A DNA stretch of 64,000 nucleotides from Paenibacillus melissococcoides (lineage in GTDB: Bacteria; Bacillota; Bacilli; Paenibacillales; Paenibacillaceae), in NCBI GenBank assembly GCA_944800085.1, contig CALYLO010000004.1, positions 496,001 to 560,000 of the forward strand, in the 5' to 3' direction. This document shows positions 9,015 through 16,948 of the stretch, one piece after another. The notes under the pieces are model-generated. The model saw only the letters and a list, made by a program, of their open reading frames with translations. It was not told where the DNA came from and did no database searches. The stretch's first letter is position 1; every line of letters begins with the position of its first letter. The position numbers and the translations under genes are program-made.

Positions 9015-9058
9015 TTGACATTCGTAAGTAACATTCGTTATTATACTTACATAAAGTA
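9015..9058 (+). promoter_or_regulatory. azoR promoter overlapped by a YodB/CatR-type operator
   Basis: The -35 is TTGACA (9015-9020) and the -10 is TATTAT (9039-9044), with 18 bp between. Overlapping the -10 is TACTTACATAAAGTA (9044-9058). It fits the TACT-N7-AGTA box of the DUF24/MarR-like repressors YodB and CatR, which control quinone-inducible azoreductases in Bacillus. A second copy of the half-site (GTAAGTA at 9024-9030) forms a 7-bp inverted repeat with TACTTAC at 9044-9050. No such regulator gene is in this window. Confidence 0.7.
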
Positions 9059-9146
9059 AGTTCATGTTATTTAATGAGCGACAGTGCTGAGTCAACATCA
9101 ACAACTCGATCATTGATAGCAAATTTGATACAGAGGTGAAAGAACG

Positions 9147-9782
9147 ATGAAAAAAGTACTCGTTGTGAATTCCAATCCGAAGCCGACGGAAATGTCCTAT
9201 GGACTGCGCCTGGGCGAGCATTACCTGGCTGCGCTGCAAGCGAAGGGCGACGTTGCCATCGAACGCGTGAACCTGTATGAAGATACGATTCCTCTCATTG
9301 ACGGCAGCGTGCTGGACAGCTGGGGCAAAGCAGCGAAAGGCGAAGCGCTGACTCCGCAGCAAACGGAAGTGCTCGGCCGCATGAACGAGATTTTGGAGCA
9401 ATTCATTGCCGCAGACCTGATTGTCTTCATTACGCCAATGTGGAACCTGAGCTATCCAACGATGCTGAAAGCTTATATCGATAATGTCATTATTGCTGGC
9501 CGCACGTTCAAATATACGGCCGAAGGCCCTCAAGGCCTGCTTCAAGGCAAACGCGTCGTGCATATCGAAGCGCGCGGAGGCTTCTATTCCGAAGGCCCGG
9601 CACAGGCCTTGCAGTTCGCGAATTCGTATCTGAAGGCGGTTATGGGATTCATCGGAATTACGGAGTATGAGAACATTGTCGTGGAAGGCATGAACGCCGT
9701 TCCGGACCGTGCCGAAGAATTGCTGGAGAATGCCAAGCGCGTGGCGGAAGAAAGCGTAGCACGTTTGTACGCTTCTGTGTAA
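9147..9782 (+). CDS. azoR: FMN-dependent NADH-azoreductase
   Basis: This 211-aa flavodoxin-fold protein opens KKVLVVNSNPKPTEMSYG, the phosphate-binding loop of AzoR-type quinone reductases. It continues with DLIVFITPMWNLSYPTMLKA, the FMN-contacting P-M-W-N segment, and with HIEARGGFYSEG near the flavin. These enzymes use NADH to reduce quinones and azo dyes by two electrons and protect the cytoplasm from quinone stress. The upstream YodB-type operator supports quinone-induced expression. ATG 9147 lies behind GAGGTGA. A terminator follows directly, so it is monocistronic. Confidence 0.92.
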   Translation: MKKVLVVNSNPKPTEMSYGLRLGEHYLAALQAKGDVAIERVNLYEDTIPLIDGSVLDSWGKAAKGEALTPQQTEVLGRMNEILEQFIAADLIVFITPMWNLSYPTMLKAYIDNVIIAGRTFKYTAEGPQGLLQGKRVVHIEARGGFYSEGPAQALQFANSYLKAVMGFIGITEYENIVVEGMNAVPDRAEELLENAKRVAEESVARLYASV

Positions 9783-9833
9783 CAAATAGTAGAGGATTTG
9801 ACCTTATCAATAGGATTTATAGAGGTCTTACCG

Positions 9834-9861
9834 GACCGGCTCTTGCGAGAGCCGGTCTTTT
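9834..9861 (+). terminator. Terminator of azoR
   Basis: A perfect 10-bp stem GACCGGCTCT/AGAGCCGGTC with loop TGCG is followed by TTTT. Confidence 0.85.
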
Positions 9862-9905
9862 CTGCTTTGCGGCCCTTGTCCGTTGTCACCAAATAGGCGC
9901 CTGCA

Positions 9906-9913
9906 CATATGAT
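9906..9913 (+). promoter_or_regulatory. Candidate mother-cell -10 element for cwlJ-gerQ
   Basis: CATATGAT fits the CATAnnnT pattern. An AC dinucleotide 16 bp upstream, as in SigK -35 boxes, lies in TCACCAAATAG. It is 33 bp before the cwlJ start. cwlJ is a sporulation gene in Bacillus; which of SigE or SigK is used here cannot be decided. Confidence 0.35.
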
Positions 9914-9945
9914 GATATCGAAAGAAAGGAGGGGAGCGGACGAAG

Positions 9946-10371
9946 ATGGCGGTCATCAAAGCAAACTCCGAAGACGCAAGGCTGCTGGCGCGGCTGGTGC
10001 GGGCCGAAGCGGAAGGCGAAGGAGAACTCGGCATGCTGATGGTTGGCAATGTAGGGGTAAATCGGATCTTAGCGAACTGTCTTGATTTTAGGAATGTAAG
10101 GACGATGAGAGATATGGTATATCAGAGCCCGGGAGGATACGAAGCGGTTCAGAAAAGCTATTTCTATCAAAGGCCGCGTGAGTCCGAAATCCGTCTGGCC
10201 AGGCGTGTCATCAACGGGGAGCGTACATGGCCAGCTACTTACGCGCTGTGGTTCTTCCGCCCGTCGGGAGAATGTCCGGCAACCTGGTACAATCAGCCGA
10301 ATGCCGGCAGGTATAAGGCGCACTGCTTCTTTGCCCCGTCTGGCGACGATTGTCCGGATGTGTACCGGTAA
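9946..10371 (+). CDS. cwlJ: Spore cortex-lytic cell wall hydrolase CwlJ
   Basis: The 141-aa product, like CwlJ of Bacillus, is a bare SleB-type hydrolase domain (Hydrolase_2) with no signal peptide and no peptidoglycan-binding domain. Family landmarks are RLVRAEAEGEGELGMLMVGN with the catalytic Glu, then NRILANCLDF, YFYQRPRESEIRLARR and WPATYALWFFRPSGECPATW. CwlJ sits at the spore surface and degrades cortex peptidoglycan during germination, notably triggered by calcium-dipicolinate. It needs GerQ, whose gene follows 90 bp downstream in the same orientation, as in Bacillus. ATG 9946 is preceded by AGGAGGGGAG. Function is assigned from family and from this conserved gene pair. Confidence 0.95.
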   Translation: MAVIKANSEDARLLARLVRAEAEGEGELGMLMVGNVGVNRILANCLDFRNVRTMRDMVYQSPGGYEAVQKSYFYQRPRESEIRLARRVINGERTWPATYALWFFRPSGECPATWYNQPNAGRYKAHCFFAPSGDDCPDVYR

Positions 10372-10461
10372 GTCTCCATCCTGCAGTGGCTGTCAAGCAT
10401 GAATATCGCTTCTGACACAACAAATAAAAAGCCGTAAAGGCTGATAAGGAGAGAGTGCAAG

Positions 10462-10977
10462 ATGAGTTACAGCTATTCCACGTATGGATATTCCAATCCG
10501 CAGGCGTATCAGCCGCAACCTTGGGGCGGGTCGAAATGTATATCCCCGTACATGGGAGCTCCGACACCGACCCCGTATATGGGCGCCCCGACGACGTCCG
10601 TATACATGGCGCCGCAGCAGGTGCAGGGGGCCGCGGTTCCGCCGTCGGTGCCAAGCGGCAGCATGATGACGCCAAGCGGAACGGTGATGGTCGCGCCGCC
10701 CCAGCTCTTTGAGGAGTCCTACATCGAAAACATTTTTCGGCTGAATCTGGGAAAAATCGGCACCTTCTACATGACCTACGAAAATAACTCCCAATGGAAC
10801 GCGAAGGTGTTCCGCGGCGTGCTGGAGGCAGCGGGACGCGATCATATTATTATCAGCGATCCGAATACGGGCCAGCGTATCGTGATGCTGATGGTCAATT
10901 TCGATTATGCGACCTTCGACGAGCCGTTGGCGTATCAATATCCGGGCGTGACGCCGCGCCTGCAGGATGAGGCATAA
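10462..10977 (+). CDS. gerQ: Spore coat protein GerQ
   Basis: This 171-aa protein has a low-complexity N-terminal half rich in Pro, Tyr, Gln and Met. Its conserved C-terminal domain (from about residue 80: LFEESYIENIFRLNLGKIGT, FYMTYENN, WNAKVFRGVLEAAGRDHIII) is characteristic of GerQ (YwdL). GerQ is a coat protein cross-linked by transglutaminase and required for CwlJ localisation and function. The gene has an AAGGAGAGAG site and follows cwlJ. The N-terminal segment with repeated YMGAPT motifs is longer than the Pro-rich start I know from Bacillus. A weak hairpin (10989-11011) follows. Confidence 0.93.
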   Translation: MSYSYSTYGYSNPQAYQPQPWGGSKCISPYMGAPTPTPYMGAPTTSVYMAPQQVQGAAVPPSVPSGSMMTPSGTVMVAPPQLFEESYIENIFRLNLGKIGTFYMTYENNSQWNAKVFRGVLEAAGRDHIIISDPNTGQRIVMLMVNFDYATFDEPLAYQYPGVTPRLQDEA

Positions 10978-11193
10978 TCGTGATTCCAAGCCGCTTCCCA
11001 TGGATGCGGCTATTCTTCTGACGCGGGCTTGTCCCGGGGGGCGGCAGGGGGGCAAGATTGGATGCAGCGCGGTTCGGGTAATATAGGGCAGTGTTTGATT
11101 TGGGGCTCGGAATGGGGCTATACTGGATAGAGGGAGCGCCATCGCGCAGTATCTGTATGAACTCACTTTTTTACGAATGAGGAGGTTGTTAAG

Positions 11194-12018
11194 GTGATCG
11201 TTACTTTGAATAATGGTGTGCGCATGCCGCAGCTTGGCCTGGGGGTATGGCGCGTAGAAGAAGGGCAGCAAGTCAAAGAATCGGTCAAGACGGCGCTGGA
11301 GATTGGATACCGCCTCATTGATACGGCAGCGATCTATCAGAATGAAGCAGGCGTAGGCGAGGGAATGCGCGAGTCCGGCGTAAAGCGCGAAGATGTTTTC
11401 CTGACGACTAAAGTATGGAATTCCGATCAAGGCTACGACGAGACGCTGCGGGCGTTCGAGACCAGTCTGGAAAAGCTGGGAACCGACTATGTCGACCTGT
11501 ATCTGATTCATTGGCCGGTGCCTGCGAACGATAAATATGTCGATACATACAAAGCGTTGGAAAAATTGTATGCCGACGGCCGCGTGCGGGCGATTGGGGT
11601 ATCGAACTTCCATATCCCGCATCTGGAGCTGATTTTGGAGGAGTGCAGCGTGAAGCCGACCGTCAACCAGGTGGAATGCCATCCGCGCCTGGCTCAGAAC
11701 GAGCTGCGGGAATTCTGCACGCGCAACGAGATTCTGTTGGAGGCCTGGAGCCCGCTGATGCAGGGCGGCGATATATTGACGAACGAGACGATCGGAGCGA
11801 TCGCGGGCCGGCATGGGAAGACGCCTGCGCAGACGGTGATCCGCTGGCATCTGCAGAAGGGCAACATCGTCATTCCGAAATCGGTCACGCCATCGCGCAT
11901 CCGGGAAAACTTCGATGTATTCGACTTCGAGCTTACGCAAGAAGAAATGGCCGATATCAACGGGCTGAATCAGGATAAGCGCGTCGGTCCGAATCCGGAT
12001 GAATTCAATAATGCGTAA
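11194..12018 (+). CDS. Aldo/keto reductase (2,5-diketo-D-gluconate reductase-like, AKR5 type)
   Basis: The 274-aa protein is of normal length for a TIM-barrel NADPH reductase. The complete catalytic tetrad is visible: Asp43 and Tyr48 (YRLIDTAAIYQNE), Lys73 (TTKVW) and His106 (LIHWPVP). The AKR signature GVSNFHIPHLELIL and the cofactor segment IVIPKSVTPSRIRENFDVFD are also present. It probably reduces aldehydes or dicarbonyls in the cytoplasm; the physiological substrate is unknown. The start is GTG 11194 with GAGGAGG about 10 bp upstream. It is monocistronic: a hairpin (GAACCGTCCGGC pairing with GCCGGGCGGTTC, 12059-12086) lies downstream. Confidence 0.93.
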   Translation: MIVTLNNGVRMPQLGLGVWRVEEGQQVKESVKTALEIGYRLIDTAAIYQNEAGVGEGMRESGVKREDVFLTTKVWNSDQGYDETLRAFETSLEKLGTDYVDLYLIHWPVPANDKYVDTYKALEKLYADGRVRAIGVSNFHIPHLELILEECSVKPTVNQVECHPRLAQNELREFCTRNEILLEAWSPLMQGGDILTNETIGAIAGRHGKTPAQTVIRWHLQKGNIVIPKSVTPSRIRENFDVFDFELTQEEMADINGLNQDKRVGPNPDEFNNA

Positions 12019-12058
12019 AAAAACCTGATATATGCGGGACCTATGTCCCGAGGACAGG

Positions 12059-12086
12059 GAACCGTCCGGCAGATGCCGGGCGGTTC
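12059..12086 (+). terminator. Hairpin downstream of the aldo/keto reductase
   Basis: A 12-bp stem with one mismatch and loop AGAT, but only a short T stretch (TTGC) follows. A smaller hairpin (GGGAC-CTAT-GTCCC) lies just upstream. It probably ends the transcript. Confidence 0.5.
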
Positions 12087-12126
12087 TTGCATATGCCTGG
12101 AGAACGAGGAATCGGAACAGGCGGCA

Positions 12127-12690
12127 TTACTCCTTCGCGCCAAGCAAATAAGCGGCAATCATGTCGATGGTCTCCGCCTTGATCCGCTCGGATGAGACGG
12201 GCAGCGCGCTTGGCGTCGCTCCGATCGTCCCGATGCTGCAGTCCAATATGACGGAGGAACTGGAAGAGGCGCGCATGCTCGCGGCCAATACGCTGCTAGC
12301 GAGCGCGGTGCTTGATGCTGCGCTTAAGGGGCAGTTGGCGGAGAAGCTGGCCGTTCCCGCTCCGGCAGCCAACATGGCATCGCCGAAGCTGTCGGCCGAG
12401 ACGGCGCTTGCCGGAATCGGGGAACAGGGTGCCCATGCCGCCGCCGAGCCTTCCGCCGGAGCAGCGGGAGTTGTTCGCGGAGCATCTGGCGGTCAGATGC
12501 AGGAAGTGAGGCGGCTGCGCTGCGGCAACCCGTGCCTTCAGCCGCAACTTCGTCATCTCCTGCTGGCTGCTCCTGCCGGGCATTCCGTTTTCGTGGATCA
12601 GCGACAAGCGGCGTACAAGGAGCAGATAGCCAGAGCTGGGGCGGAACGATCCGGCTCGTTCGGCTGCCGGCTGCCGGCGCTTCTCCCCGG
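12127..12690. other. Ambiguous coding region, possibly a decayed gene
   Basis: Several frames stay open on both strands with host-like codon usage, and none has a ribosome binding site. On the plus strand, an Ala-rich helical stretch (MTEELEEARMLAANTLLAS, about 12249 onward) could join, after one frameshift near 12430, to PPPSLPPEQRELFAEHLAV ending at 12510. On the minus strand, a Ser/Ala-rich frame ends at 12127 with IKAETIDMIAAYLLGAKE, and another continues past the exonuclease stop codon. I cannot decide which, if any, is real. A frameshifted small gene is more likely than an intact one. Confidence 0.3.
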
Positions 12691-12691
12691 C

Positions 12692-13360
12692 TCACTCCTT
12701 CGGCAGCTGCAGCCGGGCGAGCGCCGCGAACGGATTCGCATCCGTATCGTCTTCCGGCTCGTCCCGATAGACGACCGCGCTCTCATAGCTCGGATGCTCC
12801 TGAACTTCATTCCGCTGAAGCTGGATATGATCGATCATATGGATGTAGATCAGCGCCGTATTGTATGCGTCATCGAGCGCCCGGTGCTGCGTGCCGACGA
12901 ACGGAACCTGCAGCGTGTCAAGCGCCGTCTTCAGTCCGACCTGCTGGTGGCTCCCCCGGTTCATGACCTGAGACACCGGCTTCTGCAAATTGTTGTGGTT
13001 GCGCAGCCAGTGGAGCGGGATGCGCTTCATGCGGCATTCCTTCAGGAATTGGGCTTTGTCGTCCGGTCCCCAGGAACAGAGCGCGTAATCCTCTGTATCG
13101 ATCCAGGCGACGAATTGATCCAGCACATTCTGCAGGACGGGAGAAGCGTTGACGTCTTCCTGGCGGATGCCCGTGAAATTGACCGTATCCTGCGACAGCT
13201 TGGGGGAGAGCGTCGGCTTGACGAAGGCTTGGAACGTGTCGACGATGGCCGCCTTGCCGTCCTGCTCCGCTACTTTTACCGCGCCGATCTCGATAATCTC
13301 CGCGAATTCCCCTTTTTTCCGCTTTACGGTCATTTCCAGGTCATAGATGATGGCTAACAT
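12692..13360 (-). CDS. 3'-5' exonuclease, DEDDh family (KapD-like)
   Basis: This 222-aa protein has the RNase H-like exonuclease fold. MLAIIYDLEMT holds the first Asp-x-Glu of motif I and EIIEIGAVKV follows. Motif II falls near LCSWGPDDKAQFLKEC. The third motif is the DEDDh-type His-x5-Asp in HRALDDAYNTALIY. It resembles ERI-1/KapD-type exonucleases; in Bacillus KapD was named as an inhibitor of the KinA route to sporulation. The C-terminal 45 residues (EPEDDTDANPFAALARL) are an acidic extension. The nucleic-acid substrate is not deducible. The ATG at 13360-13358 has only a weak ribosome binding site. Confidence 0.85.
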   Translation of the reverse strand: MLAIIYDLEMTVKRKKGEFAEIIEIGAVKVAEQDGKAAIVDTFQAFVKPTLSPKLSQDTVNFTGIRQEDVNASPVLQNVLDQFVAWIDTEDYALCSWGPDDKAQFLKECRMKRIPLHWLRNHNNLQKPVSQVMNRGSHQQVGLKTALDTLQVPFVGTQHRALDDAYNTALIYIHMIDHIQLQRNEVQEHPSYESAVVYRDEPEDDTDANPFAALARLQLPKE

Positions 13361-13483
13361 AAGTAATCCCCTATTCTGTGTCCGAGTTAAATTGGATTCT
13401 TATATTCTATCATAAGATGGAGGGCAATACCGAAGGGACTCGCTGGATACAGAGCAATTTGCATGCCTGTCCGCAAAAAAGCA

Positions 13484-13512
13484 TTGACATCTTCCAGGCC
13501 GATTTATACAAT
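13484..13512 (+). promoter_or_regulatory. Strong SigA-type promoter for the EamA transporter leader
   Basis: TTGACA (13484-13489), 17 bp, TACAAT (13507-13512). Transcription would begin near 13520, leaving an untranslated leader of about 190 nt before the transporter gene, with a terminator inside it. Confidence 0.7.
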
Positions 13513-13519
13513 ACGGATG

Positions 13520-13708
13520 GAATACGGTGTACGGTGTGTACGGCATGAACCAAACTCAGTCCAATGGATTGAGCGGCGAAATTTTGCGGAGGCGCGCATG
13601 GGTTACCGCTTCGTGAGCGCATCTGGTTTCGTTCGCCCCCTGTCAAGCGACAGGGGGTTTTTTGCGTGGATTTACGGTTTTTTCAACAAGAAGGGAGCGT
13701 AATAGGAT
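13520..13708 (+). promoter_or_regulatory. Transcribed leader with internal terminator (candidate attenuator)
   Basis: Between the promoter and the EamA gene lies about 115 nt of potentially structured RNA, then a perfect 9-bp hairpin CCCCCTGTC/GACAGGGGG with loop AAGC (13636-13657) and six T (13658-13663). The coding start follows 45 bp later. This layout (promoter, leader, terminator, then gene) is typical of riboswitch- or T-box-type attenuation. A segment ATGGGTTACCGC (13598-13609) faintly resembles the T-box core but lacks the central GG. I could not match a known riboswitch. Confidence 0.5.
13636..13663 (+). terminator. Intrinsic terminator within the EamA leader
   Basis: Perfect CCCCCTGTC/GACAGGGGG stem, tetraloop AAGC, followed by TTTTTT. 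It lies 45 bp upstream of a start codon in the same orientation. Confidence 0.85.
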
Positions 13709-14623
13709 ATGAAATTATTCCGTTATGCGCTGCTGGTCTTTATTGGCGCATGCAGCTATGGGACATTATCCTCGATTATGAAGCTTGGGATAAGAGAGGG
13801 ATATACCGTGCCCCAGATTATCGGGAGCCAGTATTTCTTCGGCTGGCTGCTTCTGGCCGCCGCCGCGCTTCTGTTCTCCCGGCGCCGGGTCAGCGGGAAG
13901 CAGGTGCTGGTGCTGCTCGCATGCGGCTTGTCGGTGAGCTGCACCTCGATTTCCTACGGGATCGCGGTGGAGCAGCTGCCCGCTTCGATCGCCGTCGTGT
14001 TCCTGTTCCAATTTACATGGATCGGCGTCTTGCTGGAGGCGCTGATCAACCGGTCCTGGCCGGATCGGGCCAAGCTCCTCTCCGTCCTGATCCTGCTCAT
14101 CGGCACGGTGCTGGCAGGGGGACTCGCCGACCACGGCTTGTCCGGCCTGACCGCGAAGGGCGCGATCTTTGGCCTCATCTCCGCCGTATCGTTCGCCTTC
14201 TACATTATGGTGAACGGGCGTGTCGCCACCGAGATGCCCATCTTGAACAAGAGCCTGTCGCTGACCACCGGAGCGGCGGCCAGCCTGTTCCTCGTATTCC
14301 CGCCGGCCTTCCTCGCCGATGGCGCGCTTGTGTCCGGCTTGTGGAAATACGGCCTCGTCATGGGGCTGCTGGGCGTGCTCGTTCCCGGCGTCTTCTTCGG
14401 CCTTGGCGTGCCGAAGATCGGCCCCGGCCTCGGCACGATTCTGGGCGCGGCTGAGCTGCCCGCCGCCGTCATCATGTCCGTCACCGTGCTGCAGGAGCAG
14501 GTCTCTTGGCTCCAATGGGCGGGGATCGCGTTGATCTTCGCGGGCATCTGCCTGCCGCAGCTCGCGTATGTGCGGCAGGAGCGGCATCGGCGCGCGCCGG
14601 CGCGGGCGAAGGCGAATCTGTAG
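13709..14623 (+). CDS. EamA/DMT family transporter
   Basis: The 304-aa protein has ten predicted hydrophobic helices in two EamA repeats of five, the usual DMT layout. Landmarks include the first repeat start FRYALLVFIGACSYGTLSSI and the sequence GLSVSCTSISYGIAVEQLPA. The second repeat ends with LQEQVSWLQWAGIALIFAGI. DMT proteins export or import small metabolites such as amino acids; the substrate is unknown. The start ATG 13709 follows AAGAAGGGAG. The gene lies behind the attenuator-like leader, which suggests control by an amino acid or other metabolite. The last 25 residues are a basic Arg-rich cytoplasmic tail. Confidence 0.88.
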   Translation: MKLFRYALLVFIGACSYGTLSSIMKLGIREGYTVPQIIGSQYFFGWLLLAAAALLFSRRRVSGKQVLVLLACGLSVSCTSISYGIAVEQLPASIAVVFLFQFTWIGVLLEALINRSWPDRAKLLSVLILLIGTVLAGGLADHGLSGLTAKGAIFGLISAVSFAFYIMVNGRVATEMPILNKSLSLTTGAAASLFLVFPPAFLADGALVSGLWKYGLVMGLLGVLVPGVFFGLGVPKIGPGLGTILGAAELPAAVIMSVTVLQEQVSWLQWAGIALIFAGICLPQLAYVRQERHRRAPARAKANL

Positions 14624-14888
14624 CTGGCGAAGGTGCCGGCGCGGACGAATTTGCAGCCAGCGGCGGAGAATCCGCTGCTGGCGCGGGACAGGCCGGGAGC
14701 CGAGGGCTTCCGGTTTTTGTGCGCATAAGGGAACCTTATGTGTTTGGATGCGCCATGTTGAGGGCGCGGCTTTATGGTGCGCCGGGTGAGAGTAGGCGGG
14801 ATTGCAGATGCAGCGGTAAGCTTGATGAAGGGAACGTGTCTGGAAGCAGCTTCCGTGCGTCGAGCGCTCGTCCAAGTCTTTGAAGTAG

Positions 14889-15080
14889 GTTTTGTGAGCC
14901 GGTTGATGGAGCGTGGGACTTGGGGTAGTTTATGTGAGCCGGATGATGGGTTATGGACCTTGTAGTAGCTTTGGCGAGCGGGCTAATGGAGCGTGGGACT
15001 TGGGGTAGTTTTGGTGAGTCGGCTGTTAGCGCGTGGACTTTGAAATAACTTCGGGATACTCAATAAGTTGCCTTGAACTA
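14889..15080 (+). repeat. 39-40-bp degenerate tandem repeat, about five copies
   Basis: Units start at 14889, 14928, 14968, 15008 and (truncated, diverged) 15048. The shared core is TGAGCCGG-x-TGATGGAGCGTGG followed by ACTTGGGGTAG. Units 1 and 3 are most alike, so duplications were not strictly stepwise. Periods of 39-40 would not preserve a reading frame. Confidence 0.75.
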
Positions 15081-15205
15081 GCTTCAGTGTGCTGGATGCT
15101 GGTGAAGAACAGCGAATGTGCTCTTGAATGCCAAATGAGGGAGTAATACGGATAAGTCGCACGGCTGTAATTGTCTTTATGAATGCATCAATAAAAGCGC
15201 GAATC

Positions 15206-15381
15206 CTGCAAATTTACAGCATTTTATTGCTTTTTATAGCTATATATTGAAAAATTATTGCAAAACTACAGGAATTCTACTATTTAGCTGTAGTTGTGGC
15301 GATATTTAGTGAAATTGATGTATTTTTGCAGGATTTCTTGCCGTAAAAAGGGGTTGCTGGGAAAATCATGCACATATGCAG
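15206..15381. repeat. Four-palindrome intergenic element, copy B
   Basis: Sites start at 15206 (CTGCAAATTTACAG), 15258 (TTGCAAAACTACAG), 15318 (ATGTATTTTTGCAG) and 15368 (ATGCACATATGCAG). Spacings are 52, 60 and 50 bp, as in copies A and C. Sites 1-2 are followed by CATTTT or GAATTC, and sites 3-4 by GATT. Confidence 0.7.
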
Positions 15382-15639
15382 GATTGCTCTGCGGCAGCGG
15401 CAGGTTCAGGCTGGACAGGGGAAGCTGCCACTGCGCTGCGTGCCCAGTCCGCCCTTGGGCAGTTGCCGCATCAGGCTGATATCCGGCCTGCCCGGTTGGA
15501 AGCTGCGACTGCGCTGCATGCCCAGTCCGCCAGTAGGAGCGGCCCCCTGCGGCAGCGCGCCCGCCCCACAGCCGGCTCCAACCTGCAGCCGCGCGGAGCG
15601 GGCAGCCTGCACAGCCGCGGCCCCGCTATGCGGCTGAAC

Positions 15640-15676
15640 GCCAAGTGCTCCTTCCTGCCACGCGCAGGAAGGAGCG
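15640..15676. repeat. 15-bp inverted repeat (hairpin)
   Basis: AAGTGCTCCTTCCTG pairs with CAGGAAGGAGCGCTT across a 7-nt loop with one G-T wobble. There is no T run after it, so it is not a clear terminator. Confidence 0.6.
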
Positions 15677-15942
15677 CTTCATACCCGCCTATCGCCCGCG
15701 ACTGCGGGTACTTTCGGCAGCGGAGGAAAATAAGGGTGACTATACAGGGAGAATGGTCCATAATAGAGAAATATGCGTATTCATTCTAATTCTTTAAATT
15801 TTCAAATATTATGAGATGAAAAGAGGAATGCGACTTGGCAGTCAACCCTTCTATGCGCATCGTATGCAGCGGCGGACATGTGTTTATGGGGCGGACCCGC
15901 ACTTTTTTTATGATTATTCTCATCTGGGCCAGGGGGAATGAG

Positions 15943-16494
15943 ATGTCCTTCGGCAGCCCGGCCGGCTGGGGAGCGGGGGAGCCGCTGGAGTTGACCGTCA
16001 TCCCGCATCGGTCGGTCACTGTGCGCGAAGTCTATGGCTTCCCGGCCGTGCCCGGGGCGGAGCAGGTGACGGTGCCGTTGGGAGCATGGGAAGCGGACGG
16101 CTTCCGGCTGGTCGTGCTGAAATGCGAAAAGGAAGAAAGCGGGGATTTATCGGGAATGCAGCTGGCAGCCCATTGCGAGCTCTCTGTTCCCGCTGGCGGC
16201 CTGGTGTTGGAGCGGCAGGGAGTATATCTGAATGTGGATGACCTGCCGCGGATTGACGAGGAGGCGGATCAGCTTGCCGCGAGAAGGGAGCAATGGTTCC
16301 GGGAGCTCCCGGAATTCAACTTCATTCTGGAGCCGCTCCGCGAGGGCAATCCGGCCAGCGCCTACTGGACCATTCAGCGGCAGCTGGACGAGATTGTGCT
16401 GGAGGCGGTGCAGGCCCATGACGAGCTGCGGGATCTGTACCTGGAAATGTATGAGCATATTAGCCAGGTGGTAGAATCATCGCTGCATGCCTAG
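15943..16494 (+). CDS. Hypothetical protein, 183 aa
   Basis: The start chosen is ATG 15943, 6 bp after AGGGGGA; an in-frame upstream ATG at 15835 has no ribosome binding site and would add an unlikely basic/hydrophobic leader. The N-terminal half looks like beta-sandwich (PLELTVIPHRSVTVREVYGF, AHCELSVPAGGLVLERQGVY). The C-terminal half is helical and acidic (LPRIDEEADQLAARREQW, LDEIVLEAVQAHDELRDLYL). There is no signal peptide or membrane segment, and I recognise no family. Its stop TAG (16492-16494) coincides with the insertion site of the IS element; rejoining the flanks restores the same TAG, so the protein is not truncated. Confidence 0.65.
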   Translation: MSFGSPAGWGAGEPLELTVIPHRSVTVREVYGFPAVPGAEQVTVPLGAWEADGFRLVVLKCEKEESGDLSGMQLAAHCELSVPAGGLVLERQGVYLNVDDLPRIDEEADQLAARREQWFRELPEFNFILEPLREGNPASAYWTIQRQLDEIVLEAVQAHDELRDLYLEMYEHISQVVESSLHA

Positions 16495-16510
16495 GGCGTG
16501 TATGCAAACC

Positions 16511-16948
16511 TTAAGCCAACCAGATCATGGAAGAGGCCAGCTTTAAGAAGGCAACAAAAGTACAGGCCAATTTATCGTACCGAGTTGCCAGCCGACGATT
16601 ATGTTTGAGTTTGTTGAACAGGCATTCGACCAGATGACGCTCTTTATACAACCACCAGTCGGTTGTACGTTGGATCGTGCGATTCTTCTTACTGGGAATG
16701 ACGGAATGGGCCAGTTTCTCTTCCAAAAGCGCAATGATTTTATCGGTATCGTATCCGCGATCCGCCAAAACATGTTTACCTTGTATGTCTTGGGTTTGCA
16801 GGATCTCATAACCCGTTACACAATCATTGATGTTGCCTGCGGTTACTTCGAAGCGTAGCGGATTGCCAAGGCCGTCTACAACGGCATGAATCTTGCTGGT
16901 TAAGCCTCCGCGTGATCGTCCGATGGCTTGGAATTGCTGCCCCCTTTT
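16511..16948 (-). CDS. IS5-family transposase, OrfB (made by -1 frameshift from OrfA)
   Basis: From the slip site the other frame reads GQQFQAIGRSRGGLTSKIHA, then VVDGLGNPLRF with the second Asp region, LADRGYDTDKI, and the Glu-containing HLVECLFNKLKHNRRLATRY motif. Together with OrfA this gives the DDE catalytic triad of a full transposase of about 250 aa. OrfB has no start codon or ribosome binding site of its own at the overlap, supporting programmed frameshifting. Confidence 0.85.
   Translation of the reverse strand, partial: KRGQQFQAIGRSRGGLTSKIHAVVDGLGNPLRFEVTAGNINDCVTGYEILQTQDIQGKHVLADRGYDTDKIIALLEEKLAHSVIPSKKNRTIQRTTDWWLYKERHLVECLFNKLKHNRRLATRYDKLACTFVAFLKLASSMIWLA

Larger units (their letters stand above)
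14624..15942. other. 1.3-kb gene-poor, repeat-rich intergenic region
   Basis: I see no gene with a ribosome binding site and sensible codon use. The region holds a 39-40-bp tandem array (14889-15080), copy B of the four-palindrome element (15206-15381), and two imperfect direct copies of GCTGCxACTGCGCTGCxTGC (about 15421 and 15508). A 15-bp inverted repeat (AAGTGCTCCTTCCTG, 15640-15676) is also present. Just before 15943 there is a transcribable AT-rich stretch. Confidence 0.6.

Noticed and set aside
7367..9034. Long minus-strand open frames across the repeat-protein gene (282 and 251 aa)
   Set aside because: They mirror the sense repeats, have no ribosome binding site and give Ala/Arg- or Leu-rich nonsense; the plus-strand frame has a strong site and terminator.
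12161..13357. 398-aa plus-strand frame across the exonuclease gene
   Set aside because: Most of it is antisense to a clear DEDDh exonuclease and reads as Arg/Leu-rich shadow sequence. Only its first part was kept as an uncertain region.
15900..15925. Possible Fur-box-like sequence ATGATTATTCTCAT
   Set aside because: Only part of the inverted repeat matches and the downstream gene has no iron link.
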